From positions 1-32,533 of the forward strand of contig NZ_NPJH01000086.1 in assembly GCF_002251365.1 (NCBI RefSeq): 32,533 nt of DNA, in the 5' to 3' direction. A program made the translations under genes and the position numbers. The notes under the pieces were generated by a model. The model made no database searches. It was not told the DNA's origin and saw nothing but the letters and a program-made list of their open reading frames with translations. This DNA is from Prevotella sp. P3-122 (GTDB taxonomy: Bacteria > Bacteroidota > Bacteroidia > Bacteroidales > Bacteroidaceae). Shown in pieces: positions 1-6,969 of this stretch (the first letter of the stretch is position 1; every line of letters begins with the position of its first letter).

Positions 1-701
1 TCATACACATCCAGCTCGCCGCATACAAACGACAGGTAGTTCTCGTGTGTCGTCGTGTTGTAGGGCTTGGTCGGCAGAACAGCCAAACTCAGTATCAGAC
101 GCTCTGTCTTCCAGTCAACCTTCCGCGAACTCTGGTTCCCGAACTTCCCGCTGATAAGGCAGACGTAGCCCTCCTTCTTGTACTCGTTCACCTTCTTCCT
201 GAACCGCAGCGTGCTCGCCGGCAACGTATGACCGTACTCTTCTCTCAAAGCCTCAATCGCCTTCGCCATCTGCTCCCAGTTATACTTGCCGCCAAACAGC
301 TTCTGAGCCGTAGCCGCACGCTCATACAACCTGATGCACGTGTTCAGAACACTCGCGTTAACCACATACTCCCGGATCTTCTCCTGAGGAAGGACAATAC
401 CCGTCTTACCCCTGTCGTGGAAAAACGCCACGGCGGCCTGGTCAGTCTCGTAATTCGAGCATACCCAGCCCTTCAGATGAGTCAGGTCGCCGTCTGGATA
501 CAGAGCATCAACCTTCTCCTTGTAGTCGCGAGGAATACTGTCAACGGCAACAAGAGCATACTGACCGGCAGCACCGCCGCCGCGCCTAACCACGTCAATC
601 CTGCCGCGGCGCACCCAGTTCTGGTAGTTCGACTGGCTTATAACGCCACCGTCCACCAACTCCCTGGCACTTATGCACAACCTGTTTCCGTAATACTCCA
701 T
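1..701 (-). CDS. Mu-like transposase (MuA type), N-terminal part, cut by the window edge
   Basis: The frame opens at ATG 701-699 and stays open to base 1 (233 codons), so the C-terminus and the DDE catalytic core are missing. The protein begins MEYYGNRLCISARELVDGG. This resembles the N-terminal DNA-binding part of Bacteroidales Mu-type transposases: a winged-helix-like start, a basic VRRGRIDVVRRGG stretch, a Tyr/Trp-rich middle and a final LISGKFGNQSSRKVDWK stretch. By Mu analogy it would bind the element ends and carry out replicative transposition. It follows the HTH-like gene by 10 nt in the same operon. The identification is from memory of the family, because no catalytic residues are in view. 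Confidence 0.7.
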   Translation of the reverse strand, partial: MEYYGNRLCISARELVDGGVISQSNYQNWVRRGRIDVVRRGGGAAGQYALVAVDSIPRDYKEKVDALYPDGDLTHLKGWVCSNYETDQAAVAFFHDRGKTGIVLPQEKIREYVVNASVLNTCIRLYERAATAQKLFGGKYNWEQMAKAIEALREEYGHTLPASTLRFRKKVNEYKKEGYVCLISGKFGNQSSRKVDWKTERLILSLAVLPTKPYNTTTHENYLSFVCGELDVY

Positions 702-711
702 AACGCACCCA

Positions 712-1092
712 CTACAACGATTCAGCAACCTTCTGGATAGCAGGAATGTCACACAGACGCACATCCTCCTGTATACAATACCTGTTACAGTCCTTGTCAA
801 ATACATCCGCACGGTTATGACGTATGTCAAGCTCCATCATAGCGCCATTCGCAAAATACTGGCGCATATAACCGTCAGCATCAAACAGCGTCTCTGTCAG
901 AGGAACAACTGCCATCTCTATACCACCACGCTCCAAAGCAAGCTTCCTGATACGCTTAGCCAAATCCGTCGCCGAGCCGTCCTCGTATCGGATGGCCTTG
1001 AACACCATACGCTCTGAGCAACCAAAAGCCTGCATGATAAACTCTCTGTCATTCTTGCTGATCTCGATAAACTTCTTCATACTATTACTCAT
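712..1092 (-). CDS. Small HTH-like early phage protein
   Basis: This is a 126-residue protein starting MSNSMKKFIEISKNDREF. A TTG start at 1119 would extend it by nine residues, but ATG 1092 is preceded by a purine-rich AACAGGGATTAAA and is the better choice; ATG 1080 is also possible. Residues ~18-50 (AFGCSERMVFKAIRYEDGSA) look like a short helix-turn-helix, followed by a basic helix. The rest contains a DADGYMRQYFANGAMMELD segment. Similar small proteins commonly sit directly before Bacteroidales Mu-type transposases (recalled, not searched). It lies between the first early gene and the transposase, which suggests early regulation or support of transposition. The specific role is unknown. 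Confidence 0.7.
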   Translation of the reverse strand: MSNSMKKFIEISKNDREFIMQAFGCSERMVFKAIRYEDGSATDLAKRIRKLALERGGIEMAVVPLTETLFDADGYMRQYFANGAMMELDIRHNRADVFDKDCNRYCIQEDVRLCDIPAIQKVAESL

Positions 1093-1162
1093 TTTAATCC
1101 CTGTTTTCGTCTTTATCAATATTTTTTCGTATATTTGCCGCCATATTCACAAATGAACAGAC

Positions 1163-1540
1163 TTATGAGCAAAAATACTGCATCAATACCTTTCGTGGTA
1201 TTTTACTTTGATACTCTCTCATCAGTGACGAGCAGACCTCTAATCCAAAAAGCCTTGTCAGCGATTGCAACTCTTCAAAATATCGCCTGCGAGTGTATCG
1301 ACAATATAACACTACCGGATGATGTCGCAAAAGCCAACGCTCAACTTGGAGCATACATGACAGCTGATCTTGTCTGGTTCCATTTCTCAGAGCACTCACT
1401 AATGACGCAAAAGGCGTTTGAGAAAGCCATTCGCGGACTCTTTGCTGATGTGCAGTTAGGAAGTCCTGTGTGGGTGTTTCTAATGCCAAAGAGATATTGG
1501 CATCTTTACCCCTCTCCATGGGGATGATTGTACATTCCAT
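1163..1540 (-). CDS. Unknown protein, first gene of the prophage early operon
   Basis: This is a 125-residue unrecognised protein beginning MECTIIPMERGKDANISL, with a central amphipathic, basic-rich part (QQRVREWLSQTPFASLVSAL, then HQ/Arg-rich stretches). I favour this strand because its ATG lies about 40 nt downstream of a well-formed Bacteroidota promoter at 1580-1610 that is overlapped by a repressor dyad. That is where a Ner-like or other first early gene of a Mu-type phage is expected. An overlapping opposite-strand frame (about 1153-1527) is nearly as long and cannot be excluded from sequence alone. Confidence 0.55.
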   Translation of the reverse strand: MECTIIPMERGKDANISLALETPTQDFLTAHQQRVREWLSQTPFASLVSALRNGTRQDQLSCMLQVERWLLRHHPVVLYCRYTRRRYFEELQSLTRLFGLEVCSSLMREYQSKIPRKVLMQYFCS

Positions 1541-1579
1541 TTTCTTATATATTTAAGTTATACAATAATGAACACGCTG

Positions 1580-1610
1580 CAAAGGTAACACACATTTCGC
1601 AAAGTGCAAA
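1580..1610 (-). promoter_or_regulatory. Early promoter of the prophage, Bacteroidota type
   Basis: On the minus strand, TACCTTTG (1587-1580) matches the TAnnTTTG -7 box. It is preceded at exactly 19 nt by TTTG (1610-1607), a -33 box. It drives the leftward early genes. Repressor dyad 1 (1595-1611) sits between and across these boxes, so repressor binding should block it. Confidence 0.75.
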
Positions 1611-1611
1611 A
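1595..1611. promoter_or_regulatory. Putative repressor operator 1
   Basis: TTTCGCAAAGTGCAAAA fits the dyad TTTYGCA-N3-TGCRAAA. It lies between the -7 and -33 boxes of the early promoter. Confidence 0.7.
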
Positions 1612-1627
1612 TGTTTTCCTGATTATT

Positions 1628-1644
1628 TTTCGCAAATTGCAAAA
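1628..1644. promoter_or_regulatory. Putative repressor operator 2
   Basis: TTTCGCAAATTGCAAAA is a second copy of the same dyad, 33 bp (about three helical turns) from copy 1. It ends two bases before the repressor ATG, where bound repressor could limit its own synthesis. Confidence 0.7.
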
Positions 1645-1646
1645 TT

Positions 1647-2042
1647 ATGACTAAAAAAGAACGACTTGAGGCCATTATAGCCCACTATAGCGATGGAAAA
1701 CCATCCATTTTTGCAAGATTGATAGGCGTAGCCCCATCTACAATTAGCTCATGGCTTTCCCGTGACACAATGGATTACGACCTTCTTTTTGCAAAGTGCG
1801 AAATGCTATCACCCAGTTGGCTCCTCACCGGTGAGGGTGAAATGTTGAGGAATGAAGGTGATGAGAAAACATTATGTCATCAGAATTCTCAGGAATCACC
1901 AATTATTGGCCATTTTCTCAATACGATTAAAGAACAGGCAGAAGAAATAGGTCGCCTCAAGGCACGCATCGAAGAACTTGAGCGCAGCAGGGGGGACAAT
2001 GCTGGACATGCCAGAAGTTCAGGCATTGCAGATGTAGGGTAG
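1647..2042 (+). CDS. Prophage repressor, HTH (CI/c-like)
   Basis: This is a 131-residue protein. Residues ~18-40 (KPSIFARLIGVAPSTISSWL) form a classical helix-turn-helix, followed by LSPSWLLTGEGEML, a signature of phage-type repressors in Bacteroidales. Residues ~93-115 form a charged heptad-like helix (EQAEEIGRLKARIEELE) suited to dimerisation. There is no S24 peptidase domain, so it is shorter than lambda CI. It is divergent from the early operon and separated from it by a 106-bp control region with two dyads. A third dyad lies inside its own coding sequence. A stem-loop terminator follows at 2173. The role is inferred as the lysogeny repressor of the Mu-like element. Confidence 0.85.
   Translation: MTKKERLEAIIAHYSDGKPSIFARLIGVAPSTISSWLSRDTMDYDLLFAKCEMLSPSWLLTGEGEMLRNEGDEKTLCHQNSQESPIIGHFLNTIKEQAEEIGRLKARIEELERSRGDNAGHARSSGIADVG
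1787..1803. promoter_or_regulatory. Putative repressor operator 3, inside the repressor gene
   Basis: TTTTGCAAAGTGCGAAA fits the same TTTYGCA-N3-TGCRAAA dyad. It encodes residues within FAKCEM of the repressor. Either it is a real internal operator (looping, roadblock) or a coincidence of codons. Confidence 0.45.
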
Positions 2043-2172
2043 TCAGGGTCATCATAGGCGGCAAAGAACAGCTGCTGTGACCCATAGGCCACCCCATACC
2101 TCAATGCGATACCCCCAGGCTACCCCCGATGGGGTGTTCCCCCCTATAAAACACCCGGAAAACACACAAAAC

Positions 2173-2193
2173 GCCCTATTTACAGGGCTTTTA
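2173..2193 (+). terminator. Intrinsic terminator after the repressor gene
   Basis: GCCCT, a six-base loop and AGGGC are followed by TTTTATC. The stem-loop is 131 bp past the repressor stop and is oriented to end its transcript. Confidence 0.65.
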
Positions 2194-2543
2194 TCATATT
2201 CTCGTCTCTCAAAAGTCAAACCGAAAGTGTAAGTTTCCTATACTCTACTTCGTTTTTTGGACTTTTCGCCTATACCCTCACAGTATGCTTTGGCAAGAGT
2301 TTTGAACATCCAGTTACCCCCGAAATGAACATCCAGTTTGAACAACCACCTGAACATCCACCTCCCATTTTTCGCCATTTTCCCCACATTCAAGCCATCC
2401 TCACAAGTCCAATTCTTCCTTCGTTCAAACGACGTTCCAACGCCATAATAAAAGAAGCCACAAATCAGCCTCACAGACGCCTCACAGACGCATAAATGCC
2501 CATATACAAAGGATTTACCCACACACAAACAAAAAAGGCCACA
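2194..2543. other. Gene-free stretch near the prophage end
   Basis: I see no convincing gene here. The longest frame (about 2238-2528, minus) is Trp/Phe-rich low-complexity and arises from the short repeats at 2303-2361. The C-rich plus strand contains CACAGACGC twice (around 2471-2491). Confidence 0.5.
2303..2361. repeat. Four TGAACATCCA-type short repeats
   Basis: TGAACATCCAG occurs at 2303 and 2326, TGAACAACCAC at 2339 and TGAACATCCAC at 2351. Start-to-start spacings are 23, 13 and 12 nt. They could be protein-binding iterons, or a degenerate repeat coding a WMF-containing peptide on the minus strand. Confidence 0.7.
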
Positions 2544-2789
2544 CGCGTAAACGTGCAGCCCTTCATGCGTAAATCCTACGTTCTATTGATGTAAACGAAA
2601 TACCCCTAAACGTAAAGCAAACGTAAGCCTATGTAAACATTTCGTTTTGTGCCGCCCTAACAGCCCCAACACCCATAACTCTTTGTAAACAAACAACTTT
2701 CAGTCTTTCCCTCCCTATCTCTCACCTATACGCTTCGTTCTGTGCCCCATACTTGTAAAGGAAAAACCTGATGAACTGTTACATTTACA
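2544..2789. repeat. Array of GTAAA(C/G) motifs leading to the element end (putative transposase sites)
   Basis: Copies read CGCGTAAACG (2544), GCGTAAATCC (2567), GATGTAAACG (2588), CGTAAAGC (2611), ACGTAAGCC (2621), CTATGTAAACAT (2629), CTTTGTAAACAA (2681), CTTGTAAAGG (2753) and the terminal TGTTACATTTACA (2777-2789, opposite orientation). A second repeated word, TTYCGTTYTGTGCC-like, lies at 2640-2653 and 2733-2746, 93 bp apart. Mu-type ends carry several transposase-binding sites arranged like this (family knowledge). The site consensus itself is my reading. Confidence 0.55.
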
Positions 2790-3303
2790 GAAATGTTCTG
2801 GAATTTTGGCAAATCTTATTGAGGAAATAAACGAGGAACCACTGCAGGAATTCTTTGAATTGACACGTGGCTACTTTACCTCAATAGATCACGGCTTGAT
2901 GAAAGAATGTGTCATTAGCCACATCTTCAACTACTACTATATTATTGTTCGCGATGCATTGTGGCCTAGAAGTTTGCATTTCGAGTGGTATCCATTAGGA
3001 GTTGATAAATTGAGTAAAAGGAAAAACTATTCTTTCTGCTTCCACGTGGAGGGTTCTAAAGAAATGCGCGACACTTTCGATCAAGACAAGCAATTGGAGG
3101 AACTATTTCAGCAACAAGACTTCATCAAAGAAGATAGACGTGCCACTAAACACAGGAATATTTCGTTCCGAAAGGAAGTACCTGCTCCCAAACCAATCAT
3201 GTTGATGAATTCTTTTGAACTGGAATCATATCTAAGTAAAGTGTATTCCAATGTAACCAAGGAGATTATTGATAAGATTAATAGTAACTTAGCTAAATTA
3301 TAA
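2790..3303 (+). pseudogene. Unknown protein, 5' end lost at the prophage junction
   Basis: The coding frame ends at 3303 and gives about 170 residues (e.g. LIEEINEEPLQEFFELTRG, then HGLMKECVISHIFNYYYIIV, then a lysine-rich C-terminus). It has no ATG near its beginning: the first in-frame one is around 2898. The frame runs open back through the proposed element end at 2789. A TTG at 2806 could act as a rescue start but lacks a clear ribosome site. The best reading is a C-terminal fragment of a longer gene interrupted by the Mu-like insertion. I do not recognise the family. It is the first gene of the defence-like island. Confidence 0.6.
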
Positions 3304-3307
3304 AATT

Positions 3308-3409
3308 ATGGCGAAACAATTAATTCCTGAGGAGCTAAATGCCCTCATCCAACAGTATTTGACTGACGGCATGATGGAAGTAAGCTGTTTGCGTTATGAC
3401 GGAAAATAA
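3308..3409 (+). pseudogene. 33-residue remnant of a longer gene
   Basis: ATG at 3308, four bases after the preceding stop, opens MAKQLIPEELNALIQQYLTD and stops after 33 codons. From memory, Bacteroidales proteins with this start normally continue with a 'ter-B like' helical segment. Here it runs into MMEVSCLRYDGK and TAA. Sequence after the stop (about 3415-3500) still reads like decayed protein (ESEFQFANGLYG, then stop). It is probably a deletion remnant of a membrane or zinc-ribbon type protein, and the assignment is weak. Confidence 0.4.
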
Positions 3410-3516
3410 GTTGAATCGGAATTCCAGTTTGCTAATGGTTTGTACGGATGATCTGGTTATTTATATCACTGCAAAGAGAAAAACCGGTGGGATGGAATAG
3501 TTAAACAAATGAGAAA

Positions 3517-4863
3517 ATGAGGTACAGATTATTTGGAGACCTTTGCCTCTTTGGAAAGGCATATCGCGCCACACGTCATGAGATAAGGGCATCGCTGAAA
3601 ATATTGGCAGTTGTGACGATAGTCTTCGCTGCAGCATTGTTCTTTGCCGAAAGATTGTCAAATCGGGACTATACGTTTTGGGATGCTCTGGTATGGACGT
3701 TTGTCAAATATGTAGAGGACCCCGCTGACATTGTTTTACCGCCTGTAACCGTGATAGGAAAGATAGTCGGCACGCTGGTCGGTGTGCTTGGCATTGCTAT
3801 CTTTGCCGTTCCTGCCGGACTGATAGGCTCTGGCATGATGGATGCAATGAGTGAGGAGAAACGCGAGAAGGAACTGATTGCCTATAGGCAGCGTATGCGC
3901 AAATCATTTCGCCGAATGGTCGATAAGACGCTTCGAGGCTACCTGAATAGCCTGCCCGATGGCGGTGGTGAGGCTTTCAGGAAGTTGTATTTTGTCCCTC
4001 AGCGCATACCCGTAGCCAGAATCCAGTTGCGGCAGGGCATTGACATGAAGGACATTTTCGACGTCTGTCATCAGTTTCCGGAATTTCGCCTGAAGAATTT
4101 GGCTGAAGCTGTTAGCGAGGAAAATCATCCGGAGGATCGTTTCGTCGTGGAGCACTATCCGTTGAACCGTTCCTATGGCTATGCCATTAATCGCAAATCA
4201 CGGGTCACCATAGTCTCCGCCAGCAGTTCAGCGGAGAATGGAACAGGATGGTTCTCCTATTATCTGGCTAAATTTGGGGGATTTAACTTTGTCAGCAAGG
4301 ACATTGAGGCTGATTCCGACGAACTGGATTCTTTTTACAATCTCGCCGACAAGCCCGTCAGCGACAAACAGGCAGCCAACCGTAAAGCATTCCTGAATGA
4401 TTTGAAGGAAATGGTCACTACAGAAGACTCCTGGATTATTCTTTTCACGGCTCATATCAAGAGTTCAATGAACAAGGTTGATTTCCACTTTGCAGATGCT
4501 GAGAAAGACGGCAGTGATTCTACAGTAATTCAACAAGACAATTATAAAACGTTGCTTCAAAAACTCTCGGAAATGCTTTATACAGACTATGCTTTGGAAT
4601 CGGATTTGCAGTCGCAACGTTTCCCTTTGACAAAGAATAATCTTGGCTACCGGCTACGGCAGAAGGGTATTGTCTGCAACACATTTGTGTTGCGTCCCTC
4701 GTGCGACATCATTAATTTCGACAACCGCCGTCTGCTCATTGCCTATCGCATGGCCACAATCATCAGCCAACAGTTAGACGCTGGACGAGGAATACAACCT
4801 GATGATGTAAAGGATTTCAAGGAAACAGAATTTGGATATAAAGAAATAATATATGTCGATTAA
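3517..4863 (+). CDS. K+-channel-like two-helix membrane protein with large cytoplasmic domain
   Basis: This is a 448-residue protein. TM1 spans ~28-45, a pore-helix-like segment (TFWDALVWTFVKYV) spans 53-66, and TM2 spans ~79-105 with GIAIFAVPAGLIGSGM, a close match to the inner helix of voltage-gated-type K+ channels. Where TVGYGD should be, the sequence reads KYVEDPAD, so the selectivity filter is not canonical. A basic linker (113-140) and a ~300-residue soluble C-terminal domain of unknown fold follow. The next gene starts inside its last codons (ATG 4853, 11-nt overlap), so it was translationally coupled to a DUF4011 helicase. I infer a membrane effector of a defence operon, with ion selectivity lost or altered. 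It could instead be a structural membrane anchor. Confidence 0.7.
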   Translation: MRYRLFGDLCLFGKAYRATRHEIRASLKILAVVTIVFAAALFFAERLSNRDYTFWDALVWTFVKYVEDPADIVLPPVTVIGKIVGTLVGVLGIAIFAVPAGLIGSGMMDAMSEEKREKELIAYRQRMRKSFRRMVDKTLRGYLNSLPDGGGEAFRKLYFVPQRIPVARIQLRQGIDMKDIFDVCHQFPEFRLKNLAEAVSEENHPEDRFVVEHYPLNRSYGYAINRKSRVTIVSASSSAENGTGWFSYYLAKFGGFNFVSKDIEADSDELDSFYNLADKPVSDKQAANRKAFLNDLKEMVTTEDSWIILFTAHIKSSMNKVDFHFADAEKDGSDSTVIQQDNYKTLLQKLSEMLYTDYALESDLQSQRFPLTKNNLGYRLRQKGIVCNTFVLRPSCDIINFDNRRLLIAYRMATIISQQLDAGRGIQPDDVKDFKETEFGYKEIIYVD

Positions 4864-5464
4864 GCAGTCGTTATCAGTTTGGCTGAAGCAGGCGGAACAG
4901 ATGGAAACGGAGGCTCAGAGCCTTGGGCTGACAGCGGACGGACAAGCCCGTCTGACGACTCTGCTTCGTACAGTAAAAGATGCGCTGGCAGAAGCAGAAC
5001 AGATTGTTAAACAAGGAGCAGGAGAAGAGCAGGAAACTGTTGCCAAACTACGCCTGTGGGAACGCAAGTTGCTCGACTTGAGTCTGCGCAATAACCTGCT
5101 TAATATGAAGTTAGGAAAGAATGCCATTCGCTATGAACATGACGAAATCACTATTTTAGAGGATGAACTGGATCAGGGCAAGGAGTTTGTTCTTGAGCAG
5201 AAGGAATTAAAAGGCATCTATCGTACCGTCCGTACCAATCTTGAGGAGAGCGGTGTGAACACGCTTTTCCTGACATTTGGTACGCTTAATTGGAAAGAAC
5301 GGGCTGGTGGGCGCAAGTATGCTGCACCCATTCTGCTTGTGCCAGTAGATATTGTACCTATCAAGAAAGGAGATTATGCCATCCGAAAACGTGATATGGT
5401 TATCTACACGGATCGATACAACTATGTGCGAAAGCGCAGTGGTAGCATAACACCTGAATATTAG
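4853..5464 (+). pseudogene. Truncated DUF4011-helicase N-terminus
   Basis: This is a 203-residue frame. Residues 1-64 form a helical, acidic start. Residues ~65-181 (from KLRLWERKLLDLSLRNNLL) are nearly identical to residues ~64-181 of the full helicase downstream. After AIRKRD it runs into 22 unrelated residues and stops, so the ATPase, helicase and nuclease parts are absent. It overlaps the channel gene by 11 nt, as an intact partner gene would. The first ~64 residues are only distantly similar to the downstream protein, so it is not a simple tandem copy. It is probably the stump of the channel's original helicase. It could still make a stable DUF4011 N-terminal fragment. Confidence 0.75.
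5043..5395 (+). repeat. 353-bp direct repeat, copy A
   Basis: It aligns without gaps to 7160-7512. By eye there are four mismatches: one near each of the AAGTTG/AAGCTG and ATCACT/ATCGCT sites and two in AAAGGAGAT/AAAGAAGGT. Similarity drops sharply at both edges. Confidence 0.9.
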
Positions 5465-5654
5465 TTGTAAAATAGATGATGGCAGATTTGCAACAACACA
5501 ATGGTGTAGTGTAAGTAAACTCGAACACCTACCTGTTGTTTACTCAGAACGGATTTCAGCACTATTTGTTCTTTATAAAAGACGAAATCAGTGTAGAAGC
5601 CACCATCATATTACAAAATGTTTAGTATAGAGAACATATTTTAGACCAAAACGT

Positions 5655-5685
5655 TTTGCCCGCTGAACATTTTTGATTATATTTG
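5655..5685 (+). promoter_or_regulatory. Promoter of the AAA_14 ATPase gene
   Basis: TTTG (5655-5658), a 19-nt spacer and TATATTTG (5678-5685) match the Bacteroidota -33/-7 consensus. The ATG follows at 5714. The gene can therefore be expressed independently of the channel operon. Confidence 0.75.
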
Positions 5686-5713
5686 CAGCCGAAAACGTAA
5701 TTGTGCATAGAAA

Positions 5714-6916
5714 ATGGAAGCACTGATTAAGAGACATCTGAACAGGATGCAGACTGTAAAACTCGATTTCGTCAGAAGCATGATGGATGAAATCGACTGG
5801 AATGATCGTCTGCTGATGATTAAGGGGCAAAAGGGCGTTGGCAAGACAACGCTGATGACACAACGCATTTTGCAGGAGTTTGGCCCCACGAATACAACAG
5901 ATGTGCTGTACGCCAGCCTGGATAATATCTATTTCAGCACGCATAGTCTTTTGGACTTCATTGAGCGATTCCATGCACAAGGCGGGAAATATCTGTTTCT
6001 GGACGAGGTGCATAAATACAAAGGCTGGAGTCTGGAAATCAAGAACGCATACGATGAGTTTGAAGATATGCATATCGTGCTGAGCGGCTCGTCGCTGATC
6101 AATCTTATTGAAGGAGAGGCCGATTTGTCGCGCCGTTGCATCACCTACACCATGCAAGGGCTTTCGTTCAGGGAGTACCTGCGGATGTTCCATCAGAAAG
6201 ATTTCCGAAAGAGAACGCTCCAGGAAATTCTGACTGACGGAAACAGCCTGTGTGCTGAGGTTAATGCACAGCTGCGCCCGCTGCCGCTGTTTGCAGAGTA
6301 TCTTCGCTACGGCTACTATCCCTTCCTGAAAGAAGGCCAGAACAATTATTATCTGCGAATAGAGAATATTGTCAACACGATTATCGAAGTGGAACTGCCC
6401 CAGTTGAAGAAACTGGATGTGGGCAATATCCGAAAGGTGAAGTCGTTATTGGGCATCCTTTCGTCAGGTGTTCCCTATACGGTGGATACCGTAAAGCTGT
6501 CGTCAATGGCAGAAATGTCGCGCAACACATTATTGCAGTATCTGCAGAACCTCAGCGAGGCACGGCTGATTCAATTGCTCTATTCAGATGTCACCAACGT
6601 AAAACGTCTGCAGAAACCGGACAAAATCTATCTGGAGAACACTAACATGCTGCATGCCCTCGCGACCACAAAGGTGAACGAGGGTACGGAGCGAGAGGTG
6701 TTTTTCATCAACCAGCTGTCAGCAGCCCATGTGGTGGAATACAGCAAGACATCTGCCGACTTTACCATCGATCATCTATACACCATTGAGGTTGGTGGAC
6801 GCTCGAAGGACGGCAAGCAGATTGCCGGCGTTGCCAATAGCTTCATCGCCTCTGCCGACGAGGAGTATGTGCTGGGGAACAAGATCCCCCTCTGGCTTTT
6901 CGGCTTCTTGTATTAG
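5714..6916 (+). CDS. AAA_14 family ATPase (DUF4143-like)
   Basis: This 400-residue protein has Walker A GQKGVGKT at 38-45, Walker B YLFLDEVH at 93-100 and a sensor-like VLSGSSL near 122-128. A helical/winged segment in the second half (SSMAEMSRNTLLQYLQNLSE) and a C-terminal nuclease-fold-like IEVGGRSKDGKQIAG complete the usual order: AAA_14 core, winged helix, DUF4143-type domain. The family is common and variable in copy number in Bacteroidales, and its cellular role is poorly defined. It sits between the truncated and full helicase copies with its own promoter. This suggests it arrived with the rearrangement or is a cargo gene. Family assignment is confident; function is open. Confidence 0.85.
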   Translation: MEALIKRHLNRMQTVKLDFVRSMMDEIDWNDRLLMIKGQKGVGKTTLMTQRILQEFGPTNTTDVLYASLDNIYFSTHSLLDFIERFHAQGGKYLFLDEVHKYKGWSLEIKNAYDEFEDMHIVLSGSSLINLIEGEADLSRRCITYTMQGLSFREYLRMFHQKDFRKRTLQEILTDGNSLCAEVNAQLRPLPLFAEYLRYGYYPFLKEGQNNYYLRIENIVNTIIEVELPQLKKLDVGNIRKVKSLLGILSSGVPYTVDTVKLSSMAEMSRNTLLQYLQNLSEARLIQLLYSDVTNVKRLQKPDKIYLENTNMLHALATTKVNEGTEREVFFINQLSAAHVVEYSKTSADFTIDHLYTIEVGGRSKDGKQIAGVANSFIASADEEYVLGNKIPLWLFGFLY

Positions 6917-6969
6917 CAAAGATACACGGCTCCATTTTCCTTATTGAATTGTATATCATATTTAGCATT

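Larger units (their letters stand above)
1..2789 (-). mobile_element. Mu-like transposable prophage, early (left) end, partial
   Basis: A repressor gene reads rightward, and a leftward operon of an unknown gene, an HTH-like gene and a MuA-like transposase starts opposite it. This is the layout of the early region of Mu-type phages (family knowledge), with the element continuing off the left edge. The proposed terminus is at 2789, where the complement strand reads TGTAAATGTAACAG. It starts with the TG typical of Mu-type ends, is preceded by many GTAAA motifs, and abuts a gene that lost its start. The other end and the target duplication are outside the window, so the exact boundary is an inference. 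Confidence 0.7.

Noticed and set aside
45..740. 231-codon frame on the plus strand
   Set aside because: It is antisense to the transposase frame, has Leu/Pro/Arg-rich composition, and crosses the boundary between two minus-strand genes.
2238..2528. 96-codon minus frame
   Set aside because: It is Trp/Phe/Cys-rich low complexity produced by the TGAACATCCA repeats and has no credible start context.
5606..6193. 195-codon minus frame
   Set aside because: It is antisense to the AAA_14 Walker A/B region and has no promoter or family motifs.
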